From JANWWM01 sp046292465 (GTDB taxonomy: Bacteria > Bacteroidota > Chlorobiia > Chlorobiales > Thermochlorobacteraceae): DNA of 43,891 nucleotides. Below the pieces are notes generated by a model. It was not told the origin of the DNA. It saw only the letters and a list, made by a program, of their open reading frames with translations, and did no database searches. The stretch spans positions 1 through 43,891 of the forward strand of contig JBKBRB010000019.1 of NCBI GenBank assembly GCA_046292465.1. Reading direction: 5' to 3'. Position numbers and translations under genes: made by a program. Within the stretch, counting starts at the first letter, position 1, and the number at the start of each line of letters is the position of its first letter. This document shows positions 25,377 through 33,654 of this stretch, one piece after another.

Positions 25377-26483
25377 ATGACTTATAAAAAAATATCTGTT
25401 GAAGATTTACTTGAATGGTTCTCAAAAAATAAGCGCGACTTACCTTGGCGAAAGACCAAAAACCCTTATCACATTTGGATTTCAGAGGTGATGCTCCAGC
25501 AAACGCAAGTGGCAACTGTTGTTCCATACTATCATCGTTTTTTGGAGAAATTTCCGACTATCAAAGCGTTAGCAGAAGCACCAACCGATGAATTGATGAA
25601 GTGTTGGGAAGGGCTGGGCTACTATGCGCGGGTTTGCAATTTGCAACATGCGGCGCAAACACTAATGCGGGAGCACGGTGGCAAACTACCGAAAACACGA
25701 GAAGCCTTGCAATCGCTTAAAGGTTTCGGAGCATATACATCAGCAAGTGTTGCCAGCATTGCCTTTGGTGAAGATTGCGCCGCGATTGACGGCAACGTGC
25801 TCCGCGTGTTTGCGAGGCTTTATGCTATTGCTGAAGACGTTCGCCTGCCTGCTACAAAATCCAGAATTGAGCAATTAGCAATGCTTAATCTCCCAAAAGG
25901 TCGAGCGGGCGAATTTAACGAGGCTGTGATGGAACTCGGTGCTACCCTTTGCACACCTAAAAATCCACAATGCTCCGCATGTCCTCTCAATCAAGACTGT
26001 GCCGCCTTCCAGCAGGATGCGGTTTTATCTTATCCATTTAAGTCAGCAAAGCCGAAAATTCCGCACAAAGAAATCGCGATTGGAATTGTTCAGCGCGAGG
26101 ACAAAGTGTTAATTGCACGGCGTCCGCCTGACGGATTGCTTGGAAACCTTTGGGAATTTCCCGGTGGAAAAAAAGAAGCGAATGAAACGCTTGTGCAATG
26201 TTGTAAGCGCGAGGTTGAAGAAGAGACAGGATTGCAAGTTCAGGTTGGTGAGCGCATTGCCGTTGTCAAGCATACTTACACGCACTTCAAAATCACGCTT
26301 CATGCGTTTTTATGTGCCTATCAAAGTGGTGAAGCGCACCCCAAGAGTAGTCAAGAAATTCGCTGGGTTGCGCTCCATGAGCTTAGCCAATTTGCATTTC
26401 CCAAGGCTAATAAATCGGTAATTGAAGCCCTGTTTCGCAGAAATGAATCATCAGTCGGGACGCTGTTTGAGCCGATAGTTTGA
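25377..26483 (+). CDS. mutY: A/G-specific adenine glycosylase MutY with intact Nudix box
   Basis: 368 residues. The glycosylase domain shows catalytic Glu37 (SEVMLQQTQV), the HhH motif LKGFGAYTSASV (about 114-125) and Asp138 (AIDGNVLRV). The 4Fe-4S cluster cysteines are Cys192, 199, 202 and 208 (CX6CX2CX5C). The C-terminal MutT-like domain (232-360) recognises 8-oxoG. Unusually, it retains a complete Nudix signature GX5EX7REVXEEXGL from Gly264 to Leu286, which is degenerate in E. coli MutY. MutY removes A opposite 8-oxoG. The stop lies 8 bp from the convergent ferredoxin gene. Confidence 0.95.
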   Translation: MTYKKISVEDLLEWFSKNKRDLPWRKTKNPYHIWISEVMLQQTQVATVVPYYHRFLEKFPTIKALAEAPTDELMKCWEGLGYYARVCNLQHAAQTLMREHGGKLPKTREALQSLKGFGAYTSASVASIAFGEDCAAIDGNVLRVFARLYAIAEDVRLPATKSRIEQLAMLNLPKGRAGEFNEAVMELGATLCTPKNPQCSACPLNQDCAAFQQDAVLSYPFKSAKPKIPHKEIAIGIVQREDKVLIARRPPDGLLGNLWEFPGGKKEANETLVQCCKREVEEETGLQVQVGERIAVVKHTYTHFKITLHAFLCAYQSGEAHPKSSQEIRWVALHELSQFAFPKANKSVIEALFRRNESSVGTLFEPIV

Positions 26484-26491
26484 GTGAGAAT

Positions 26492-26869
26492 CTAATGTCC
26501 TAAATAAATCGATTGGTCCGGAATTAGGACTGTAACGTCGCCATAGAGTTTAGATTGACAGCCTAATCGCGAGGAGAGCGTAAGTCCAACAGCTTCGTCC
26601 AACTGCTCTTCTTCTTCGTCGGTCATCTCAGTTAAATTCTCCATGCCTTCCTTGACAATTACATGGCAGGTTGAGCAAGCGCATACGCCGCCACAGTTGT
26701 GCTGCAGGTGAATGGCGTTTTCCATACATGCATGAAGAATTGATGTGCCTTCATCGACTTCTAGTACAACGCATTTATCAGGCTGGTTATAGAAAAGCAA
26801 AGTAAGTTTATGACGTCGGGTTTGGGTAGAATCGGTTGGGGTATTTGTGGCATTTGTTTGAGTTGTCAT
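26492..26869 (-). CDS. fdx: 2Fe-2S ferredoxin, adrenodoxin/Isc type
   Basis: 125 residues. The cluster motif NCGGVCACSTCHV gives CX5CX2C, and the fourth ligand is in SRLGCQSKL. The acidic MTDEEEEQLDEA segment is typical of the Isc/adrenodoxin group. The N-terminus has a Thr/Asn-rich extension of about 20 residues. It probably donates electrons in Fe-S cluster assembly or to an oxygenase; no isc genes are near. Confidence 0.9.
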   Translation of the reverse strand: MTTQTNATNTPTDSTQTRRHKLTLLFYNQPDKCVVLEVDEGTSILHACMENAIHLQHNCGGVCACSTCHVIVKEGMENLTEMTDEEEEQLDEAVGLTLSSRLGCQSKLYGDVTVLIPDQSIYLGH

Positions 26870-26951
26870 TGTTCTTTGAGATTGATTGAACTGAATTTAG
26901 AACAACGAACAATTACATGCTTTTTGAACGTTTTTCATGTGCGCATAACGC

Positions 26952-27737
26952 TTATAGGCGAGGTTTGTTTCGGAAACGCAGTTCCATTTCGCGCACTTTG
27001 AGTTGAAGTTCTTCTATGGGAAGTTGTAAGTAATAGTTGACAAGGTCGCGAATCATCAGGAGTCGCGAAGAACTGTCGGTAATGAGTCCTTGCTGGCGTT
27101 TTTGTTCTAGTATTTGATACAGGTTAGGGTTTTGGAGTTCCTCAAGAGTAAGCACATAAAGTTCATTACCCTTTTGAGCACCGTCGCGAATGGCTAATTT
27201 TTCAGGCGCAATTTGCGAAGGCGACGCGGGGGCAGGAGTTGTAGATGGAGATAAGCTTGCTGCTGAAGCGGCATGTAATGCATCGGATTCACCTTTGGCT
27301 TTCATCATGCGATTGGTGGTCTCGCGCAATCGCTGTGAAAGAATTTTAATGAAGTTGAGAAGGATTTTAATGGATTCTGTCGGGCGGCTCTGTAACATCC
27401 GATCGAAGTTATACTTTGGCATAACCAGCAGTTCGGAGTATTCTTTCACGACTGCTGATGCCGAGCGTTTTTGCTGTTCAAAGAGAGACATTTCGCCAAG
27501 CAGTGCACCTGGTCCGAGCGTTGTAAACACTTCGTCTTCGCCAGCAGCATTCTTTTTTGAGAGTTCGACCTTGCCTGACAAAATCACATACATGATTTGA
27601 CCCACAATCAAATTTTCGCGAAACAGCACATAGTTCGGCTCAAAGCCTTTCACGAAGGCATACTTGGTGATTTGCTCATACTCTTCTTGCGAGATTCCTT
27701 CAAAAATAGGAAAGGTAGTTGGATCAATTTTTTGCAT
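26952..27737 (-). CDS. Cyclic-nucleotide-binding-domain protein without HTH
   Basis: 261 residues. Residues 10-125 form a CRP-type cNMP domain, with GALLGEMSLFEQQKRSASAVV as the phosphate-binding cassette (GE...R-S-A). A helix (125-148) is followed by an Ala/Ser/Pro-rich linker (about 150-180) and a helical C-terminal segment (NLYQILEQKRQQGLI...ELQLKVREMELRFR). There is no DNA-binding helix-turn-helix, so it is not a CRP-like transcription factor. It may act through protein contacts; the C-terminal part is not recognised. Confidence 0.8.
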   Translation of the reverse strand: MQKIDPTTFPIFEGISQEEYEQITKYAFVKGFEPNYVLFRENLIVGQIMYVILSGKVELSKKNAAGEDEVFTTLGPGALLGEMSLFEQQKRSASAVVKEYSELLVMPKYNFDRMLQSRPTESIKILLNFIKILSQRLRETTNRMMKAKGESDALHAASAASLSPSTTPAPASPSQIAPEKLAIRDGAQKGNELYVLTLEELQNPNLYQILEQKRQQGLITDSSSRLLMIRDLVNYYLQLPIEELQLKVREMELRFRNKPRL

Positions 27738-27804
27738 CGTGGATTTTTCACCTCAAATAGTTTTTTGTAGTGCTAAATATAAAAGTTCGCTTGTGAAAAA
27801 CAAT

Positions 27805-28770
27805 TTAATGGTGATGCAAGTGCACGTGATGATGAGGCTCGCCTCTCTTTTCAGTCAAAGACTTTTGATGGTGACCAATATGCTTTTGGACATGTCCGTT
27901 TTCGAGCTGAATGGTTACATGGTCAATGTTAAAGCGCTCTTTAAGTAACTTATTGATGCTGAGAATTAAGTCTTGACTGCAGTCATACTTATCAACAACG
28001 ATATGACAACTGAGTGCATTGACGCCCGACGTAATTGCCCATATGTGAAGGTCATGCAAGTCGACGACGTGCTCATGCGCCCGAAGTTCTTTTTCAATGC
28101 ACACAATATCTAAGTCTCGCGGCACACTCTCCAAAAGTACATCAACTGATTCGGTTACCACGTTCCAGCCGCCACGTATAATCAACATAGCAATGAATAT
28201 GCTGATAATCGAATCGAAGGCTTGCCACCCCGTCAAAGCAATCAATCCTGCTGCTATCAAAACACCGACTGACCCCATCAAATCCGAAACCACATGCAAG
28301 TATGCGGCTTTGACGTTGACACTACTTTCTTTTGCACGATGCAGCAGAGAAGCACTCATCACATTTGCCAGTAAACCAATCACACCGAAAAGCATCATGT
28401 CGTCAGTATGAACTTCTCTCGGCGAGCCGAAGCGCGCAATGGCTTCGTAACAAATGAAAATCGCAATCAAGCACAGAATGATTCCGTTGAGCAGGGCGGC
28501 GAGAATTTCAATTCGGTAAAATCCGTAGGTGCGATTTTTCGTAGCAGGCTTTGCCGCAAGAAATACAGCAAGTGAACTCACAAGTAGCGCGAGCAAATCA
28601 GTGAACATGTGCCCTGCATCGGCAATAAGCGCAAGGCTTCCGCTAATCAACCCCCCAACAAGTTCAACTAAAAAGATAACGCCTGTAATTAAGGTTGAAA
28701 GAAATAAACCCTTCGAGGCTGTCGAACTTTTCTCGAGTTTCTCTTGATAGATATGATGGTTGTGTTCCAT
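27805..28770 (-). CDS. CDF-family divalent cation exporter (CzcD/ZitB-like)
   Basis: 321 residues with six membrane segments. The metal site in the membrane shows as HxxxD pairs: DAGHMFTD and HVVSD. A cytoplasmic C-terminal domain (VVDLHDLHIWAI..ALSCHIVV) precedes two histidine-rich tails (HVQKHIGHHQ and PHHHVHLHHH), as well as an N-terminal HNHH. The family exports Zn2+, Co2+ or Cd2+ in exchange for protons. It stands 67 bp upstream of the cNMP protein on the same strand. Confidence 0.93.
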   Translation of the reverse strand: MEHNHHIYQEKLEKSSTASKGLFLSTLITGVIFLVELVGGLISGSLALIADAGHMFTDLLALLVSSLAVFLAAKPATKNRTYGFYRIEILAALLNGIILCLIAIFICYEAIARFGSPREVHTDDMMLFGVIGLLANVMSASLLHRAKESSVNVKAAYLHVVSDLMGSVGVLIAAGLIALTGWQAFDSIISIFIAMLIIRGGWNVVTESVDVLLESVPRDLDIVCIEKELRAHEHVVDLHDLHIWAITSGVNALSCHIVVDKYDCSQDLILSINKLLKERFNIDHVTIQLENGHVQKHIGHHQKSLTEKRGEPHHHVHLHHH

Positions 28771-28819
28771 TCGTCAGTAAAAGTTATGCTGTTTGGAAAT
28801 TACAAAATCCGCAGCACAC

Positions 28820-30085
28820 TTATTCACGATTTAGAGAGAGTTTTTCAGAAAGTTCCGCCGCCCGTTTGGCTGGGTAAAGGCTTGCCAAAATGGTAATGAG
28901 AAGCGCCAAAAACGCTGTCCACACAAAGTCCCACAGTTCAATACTCACCGGATAGGCTTTAACGATAAAGGCGTTTCCATAAGGCAATTTTATCAATCCA
29001 TACTGCGCTTGAAGAAACGCAATGATGAAACCTAATGTAAGTCCGCAAGCAACACCAATCGCACCAATGAGCGCACCCTCAATGAGAAAAATGAGTTGAA
29101 CATCCTTGGCGGTCAATCCAATGCAGCGCAGGAAATATAAATCACGACGCTTCTCAATCGCCGTCATGGTTAGTGAGCCGATGAGCGAGAGCGACGCGAC
29201 AAGAATAATGAGCATCAAGGCAGCGAAACTTCCCCACTTCTCCATTTTCATCACGCGAAAAAGGTCACTGAATTTGTCTTCAAGACGCAGAAGTTGAAGC
29301 GTATTTTCCAATCCATTTTCCTTGACCCATGTTTGCACAGCAGTCAGCAGCACCTCGTCAGATATAGGCTTTCCGAAGATGTCTTTTTTCGGACGAATAT
29401 CAATTCCTGTTACTTCGTTTTCGGCGTAATCAAAAACACGCCTGCCTGCGTTCAGCGTCGCCAAGACATACACGTCATCATAGACGCGGTGCGTGCGAAA
29501 AAAATTTTCAACGCGCAGGATGGGCACAGCAGGCTGCTTTTTCGTAAGCGGATTTTGTATCGCTTCTAATCCTTCATCAATCATCTTCGCGCTGATGATA
29601 GCAATTTCGTTTTGATACATTGCACCAAGCCGATTGGCCACACCTCCTCCGACCGCAAGGTCTTCATCACTAAATCGTCGCCGCACGTCCATGTAGCCCG
29701 CAAGCTGCTTGATGGCACTTTGTTCAATGGCTTTCATGACCACCACACTACTTTTCTCTTTCGCCGCAATCAGCACTTTGCCTTCAATAAACCGCTCTGC
29801 CGATGCTACTTCAGGCAGGCTTCGCAACGCATTCAGCATTGATTCCGAAACCTCAATCGTCTGTCCCTCTTTGGCAATGAGTTGCACATTGCTATCAATC
29901 GTGAGAAATAGACCGCTGACAATGCCACGAAATCCGTTTAGCACCGAGAGTACCACACAAATCACCGTAACACCAATCACGATGCCTGCAATGCTGATGC
30001 CTGTAATGATGTTGATGCTTTTTATTGTGTTCTTTGCGAATATGAATCTTTTTGAAATTTTTATTGCAATAACAGAATTTTTCAT
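28820..30085 (-). CDS. LolC/LolE-family ABC permease
   Basis: 421 residues from the ATG at 30085, which overlaps the upstream permease's stop (ATGA); a longer frame to 30151 is rejected. The first membrane segment (about 26-48, ITGISIAGIVIGVTVICVVLS), a periplasmic MacB-like domain and three C-terminal FtsX-type membrane segments are present. Lipoprotein-releasing permeases pull lipoproteins from the inner membrane with ATPase LolD, which is not encoded in the window. Codons 4-9 contain a copy of the repeated palindrome. It is paralogous to the next gene upstream. Confidence 0.88.
   Translation of the reverse strand: MKNSVIAIKISKRFIFAKNTIKSINIITGISIAGIVIGVTVICVVLSVLNGFRGIVSGLFLTIDSNVQLIAKEGQTIEVSESMLNALRSLPEVASAERFIEGKVLIAAKEKSSVVVMKAIEQSAIKQLAGYMDVRRRFSDEDLAVGGGVANRLGAMYQNEIAIISAKMIDEGLEAIQNPLTKKQPAVPILRVENFFRTHRVYDDVYVLATLNAGRRVFDYAENEVTGIDIRPKKDIFGKPISDEVLLTAVQTWVKENGLENTLQLLRLEDKFSDLFRVMKMEKWGSFAALMLIILVASLSLIGSLTMTAIEKRRDLYFLRCIGLTAKDVQLIFLIEGALIGAIGVACGLTLGFIIAFLQAQYGLIKLPYGNAFIVKAYPVSIELWDFVWTAFLALLITILASLYPAKRAAELSEKLSLNRE
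30061..30076 (-). repeat. Copy 3 of the TCYGTTATTGCAATAA word
   Basis: TCTGTTATTGCAATAA on the minus strand, forming codons 4-9 of the Lol-type permease gene (NSVIAIK). The flanks AAAAT and AAAA also agree with the consensus. Confidence 0.75.
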
Positions 30086-31344
30086 CGTCGTATTGCTTGA
30101 ATCGGATTTAATTTCGCCGCAACACCTGACGGAACCAACGACGCAAGCCAACAGACAAGCAAGGTAAAAACCGAAATCATCACATAATTCACCGGCTTGA
30201 TTGCAATTGCCACATTGCTAATGAAGTAGGTCTCTTCGGACAGCGAAATCAAGTGAAGCGACTTCTCTGCTACCGAGAGCAACAGTGCCAATCCGTTTCC
30301 TATCGCCATTCCAATCAACGCCATCAAAAGCGATTGCGAGATAAAAATCGTTTTAATCTGCTTGCCACTTGCGCCAAACGACATCACTACGCCGATTTCT
30401 CTGCCCTTCTCCAACACGATGATGAGCAAGGTTGAAATCACATTAAACGCCGCCACAATTGTAACGCTGACAAGCAAAAGCGGAATGATATTTTCTTGAA
30501 AGCGAAGCCACACAAAAATGTTTTGATAAATCTGAAAAATGGTGCGCGCATACATCGGAAACCCTACAGTGGCGTCTAACTCTTTGGCAGTTTCTCCGAG
30601 AAGGTCAATATCTTGAACGACAAATTCGTAGCCGCTTATCATTTCAGGCATATCTAAAAAAACTTGCGCCGATGAAAGCGTCGTGAATGCCACGGCGTCG
30701 TCAAAGCCTTGTGATAGCCCTGTTTCATAAATGCCGACAACTTTTGCCGTTTCAATGCGCATCGATTTGAGCAGATTTTTAGCGTTCATTTCGGTATGCA
30801 TGTTCTCTTGCGCAAGCGATTTGGTGGTTGCAATCACGAGTAGTTCGTCGCCGACTTTGAGCGCGAGTTTTTGTGCTAACTTTTTGCCCAAAAGCAGTGG
30901 CAAGGTCGCCTGTGAGGAATCGCCAAAATATGCTCCCGAAATAATTTTATTGCGAATGAAAGAGTTATCGGTCTGCGGCACAACTGCTTTGAGCAGCGCA
31001 GGTTCAAGCAGCGATGCTCCGTTTGCGGATTTTAGAATCACATCTTTTTGTAGAAATGGGGAAAGCGATAGGATGTTCTGGATTTTTGAAGTTTTTATTG
31101 CAATAACGGAATCATATTTCACAACGCCACCACCGATTTTGACCAAGTGAATGTGCGAGCCAAAGCCGATAATTTTGTTTCTAATTTCGTCGCTGAACCC
31201 TTGAACAATCGAGAGCGTGAGAATCAAAGCCGCTGTTCCGAGAGCAATTCCGCCGGTGGCAATTGTGCTAATGAAGGTTGGTTTGTGCTCCTTTTCTCTT
31301 TGCGGAAATAGGAACCGCCTTGCTATCGTGAGCTCAAATTTCAA
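30082..31344 (-). CDS. LolC/LolE-family ABC permease
   Basis: 420 residues. The start MKFELTIARRFLFPQREKEHKPTF and membrane segment ISTIATGGIALGTAALILTLSIVQGF are the typical LolC/LolE opening. The C-terminal part has the three-segment FtsX domain, with KGREIGVVMSFGASGKQI as the conserved cytoplasmic loop. With the overlapping gene at 28820 it probably forms the heteromeric membrane part of a Lol-type transporter. The ATPase partner must be elsewhere. It carries another copy of the repeated palindrome (31095-31110). Confidence 0.9.
   Translation of the reverse strand: MKFELTIARRFLFPQREKEHKPTFISTIATGGIALGTAALILTLSIVQGFSDEIRNKIIGFGSHIHLVKIGGGVVKYDSVIAIKTSKIQNILSLSPFLQKDVILKSANGASLLEPALLKAVVPQTDNSFIRNKIISGAYFGDSSQATLPLLLGKKLAQKLALKVGDELLVIATTKSLAQENMHTEMNAKNLLKSMRIETAKVVGIYETGLSQGFDDAVAFTTLSSAQVFLDMPEMISGYEFVVQDIDLLGETAKELDATVGFPMYARTIFQIYQNIFVWLRFQENIIPLLLVSVTIVAAFNVISTLLIIVLEKGREIGVVMSFGASGKQIKTIFISQSLLMALIGMAIGNGLALLLSVAEKSLHLISLSEETYFISNVAIAIKPVNYVMISVFTLLVCWLASLVPSGVAAKLNPIQAIRR
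31095..31110 (-). repeat. Copy 4 of the TCYGTTATTGCAATAA word
   Basis: TCCGTTATTGCAATAA on the minus strand inside the second Lol-type permease gene (DSVIAIK), one base different from copies 2 and 3. Confidence 0.75.
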
Positions 31345-31401
31345 ATTTTAAGTAATTTTATTTCAAGATGTTAACACTTTTACCATCGTGATTACAATAA
31401 C

Positions 31402-32712
31402 TTAGATTGGCGCGGATTCGACACGATTACGCCCTTTTTCTTTGGCTTTGTAGAGCGCTTTATCGGCGGCGTTGATGAGCGTTTCGGCGTCAGTGCAATC
31501 TTCGGGGTAAGTGGCAACGCCTAAACTTGCGGTGAAGTTTCCGCCAGGCTGTTTTTCTTGATTAACGAACACGGCTTCTTCAATTGCTTTGCGAATGCGC
31601 TCTGCAAACACAATTGCTTCATCTTTTCCAGTTTTTGGGAGCAAGATGGCAAATTCTTCGCCGCCGAAACGTGCCGGCTTATCGGTTTCACGGCAGATGC
31701 TTTTCATCAATTTTGCCATTTTGATTAAGGCTTCATCGCCCAAGACATGTCCGTTTGTGTCGTTGTAATGTTTGAATTTATCAGCGTCAATCATTATCAG
31801 CGAGACCGATTCGCCGAAACGTTTTGCACGCGCAATTTCCGATTGCAGTTCAGACTTGAAGTGGCGAAAGTTGAAGAGTTTTGTTTTTTCATCGGTAATG
31901 ATGAGCCGTTCAAGTTCGTTTGTTTTATCTTCAATTTGCTGACCGAAGTTGCGTAACGCGCGTGCCAGTCGCGAGATTTCATCGTTGCTTTTGCGTTTTT
32001 CAATAAACTCTTCCGACCCTTTTACAACCGCGCTCATGTCTTTGAAATCGTTTTCGCTCACGCTCTTGATAATTCTAGTGAGCTTTTCAATCGGCGAGGC
32101 AGTTGTGCTGTAAATGACAAACCCGACGATAAGCAAAATCGGCAAGAAAATCGCCGCAAGCACCAAACTGACTTCGCGAAGTTCATTGACTTGCTCGCGC
32201 ACACTCACAGAAGCCTTGCGTAAGTTGTTTTGTTTTGATTCGTTCAGACGATTGGTTTCATTAAAAACTTTTACCAACAGTTCGTTATACTCTTTTGTCA
32301 GTTTAGAAGATTTTTCATCAATCGTGCCTTTGGATTGCGCAATGACTTCGGCTTTTCGGAAGTATTCCTCCTGCATAGATTGAATGCGTTGCACCGTATT
32401 TGTCAGTTCGATATTTCCCTCGGCAACTTGCAAGAGTTCGGTGATATTGCGCTCTAAGGTGCGCTTTGCCTCTTGTGCATCTTTGAGCCAGTTGGGATTT
32501 CCCGAAGCGACATACTTCCACAAGTTGCTATCGTAGCGAATCAAACTTTTGTTCATTTCACTGGTATTAACATATTCATTGACGCGCTCGCCAACATATA
32601 TCTTAAAATCTTTATCGAAGGTATTTAATTGCATGAGCGAAAAAATCGGAAAGATAGCCGCCACAATCACTGCGACCGTGAGTAGCAATATGATTTTGCT
32701 TCGAAACGCCAT
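31402..32712 (-). CDS. Membrane diguanylate cyclase with HAMP domain
   Basis: 436 residues from the ATG at 32712; a longer frame overlaps the PstS-like gene. Membrane segment (7-27), a periplasmic helical sensor region (28-181), a second membrane segment (182-203), HAMP (about 204-265) and a GGDEF domain. The active site reads GGEEF (350-354), a known active variant. RETD (341-344), five residues upstream, is the inhibitory RxxD site for product feedback. It makes cyclic di-GMP. It lies 16 bp after two PstS-like lipoprotein genes, which suggests they feed its periplasmic sensor (inference). Confidence 0.92.
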   Translation of the reverse strand: MAFRSKIILLLTVAVIVAAIFPIFSLMQLNTFDKDFKIYVGERVNEYVNTSEMNKSLIRYDSNLWKYVASGNPNWLKDAQEAKRTLERNITELLQVAEGNIELTNTVQRIQSMQEEYFRKAEVIAQSKGTIDEKSSKLTKEYNELLVKVFNETNRLNESKQNNLRKASVSVREQVNELREVSLVLAAIFLPILLIVGFVIYSTTASPIEKLTRIIKSVSENDFKDMSAVVKGSEEFIEKRKSNDEISRLARALRNFGQQIEDKTNELERLIITDEKTKLFNFRHFKSELQSEIARAKRFGESVSLIMIDADKFKHYNDTNGHVLGDEALIKMAKLMKSICRETDKPARFGGEEFAILLPKTGKDEAIVFAERIRKAIEEAVFVNQEKQPGGNFTASLGVATYPEDCTDAETLINAADKALYKAKEKGRNRVESAPI

Positions 32713-32728
32713 TGTGCGAAAAGTTGGG

Positions 32729-33652
32729 TTAATCTTGTTTGAAATTGATGACCCAAACAGGCGGCTCAAACGGCACAGAGCCATTTCGCTGAAACACTTT
32801 CTGCCCTTCTTTTGAAAGAAACGCGGCAAATCCCAGCGGTAACTTATCGGACTTTAAGTAAAGATAATAAACGGTATTGACTAGTGGGTATCGGTGCTTA
32901 TAGACATGCTCTTGCATCGGCAAGTAGTAAGTGGAATCGCCTTCAGGCGCGAGCGCCAAAACTTTGTAGGCGGAAGTATCGCGCACATTTGGATTCAGCC
33001 CGTCTCGAACATGTGCCATGCCCGTGTATCCGAGTGCGCCCTCAAATTTTAAGACCATTTCTTTCATTTGTGTTGCTGTGGTGCATGGATAAGCGTCGCT
33101 TGGGAAATCGTCTTGACGCAGTAGCGAATCTTTGAGAAAGTCGCGCTGTCCATCGTTTCGGCTCATGACGAAGAGTTGAATGGGTTGATTTTTTCCGCCG
33201 ACCTGCTCCCAATTTTTTATGCGCCCCGAAAGAATCTCGCGCAGTTGCTCCGTTTTCAGTTTGCGAACAGGATTTTTTGGATTCACGATGAAGCACATGG
33301 CATCGTAGGCGATGGGCTTGTGCACGTAACTTAAATCGGCTTCGTTTATGGCAGCGAGTTCATCAGCATTCAGTGTTCGCGACATGACAATAAAGCGCGT
33401 TTCTTTATTAACAAATCGCTCGATTGCTTTGCGCGTCAAATCGGGCTCGTTGGTTAACTCCGCACCTTTCCAGATGCGCATAAACTCTTTGATTTGAAGA
33501 TCTAAGAGCGGTGCAATGCTTTCATCGCAAACGATGTTTAACTTTCCTGCGGTTGTGGTTTCTTCTTTTCCGGGCGTGCAGTGCATTGCAATAACAGACA
33601 CTAAACCCACTACTATCAACCACCTTTTGCTTGCTAATTGGCAATAGCGCAT
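32729..33652 (-). CDS. PstS-like phosphate-binding lipoprotein
   Basis: 307 residues. A lipoprotein signal peptide ends at a lipobox-like VIAMHC (Cys25). The fold is the PstS-like periplasmic binding protein: KLNIVCDESIAPLLD, LREILSGRIKNWEQVGG, QLFVMSRNDGQRDFL and GALGYTGMAHV are the family's signatures. No PstC, PstA or PstB is near. It is paralogous to the gene just upstream (3-bp gap pair) and precedes the diguanylate cyclase by 16 bp. A ligand-sensing role is likelier than transport (inference). Confidence 0.85.
   Translation of the reverse strand: MRYCQLASKRWLIVVGLVSVIAMHCTPGKEETTTAGKLNIVCDESIAPLLDLQIKEFMRIWKGAELTNEPDLTRKAIERFVNKETRFIVMSRTLNADELAAINEADLSYVHKPIAYDAMCFIVNPKNPVRKLKTEQLREILSGRIKNWEQVGGKNQPIQLFVMSRNDGQRDFLKDSLLRQDDFPSDAYPCTTATQMKEMVLKFEGALGYTGMAHVRDGLNPNVRDTSAYKVLALAPEGDSTYYLPMQEHVYKHRYPLVNTVYYLYLKSDKLPLGFAAFLSKEGQKVFQRNGSVPFEPPVWVINFKQD
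33585..33600 (-). repeat. Copy 5 of the TCYGTTATTGCAATAA word
   Basis: TGTCTGTTATTGCAAT on the minus strand, in the signal-peptide region of the smaller PstS-like lipoprotein (SVIAM). The final AA of the consensus is GC here. Confidence 0.65.
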
Positions 33653-33654
33653 CG

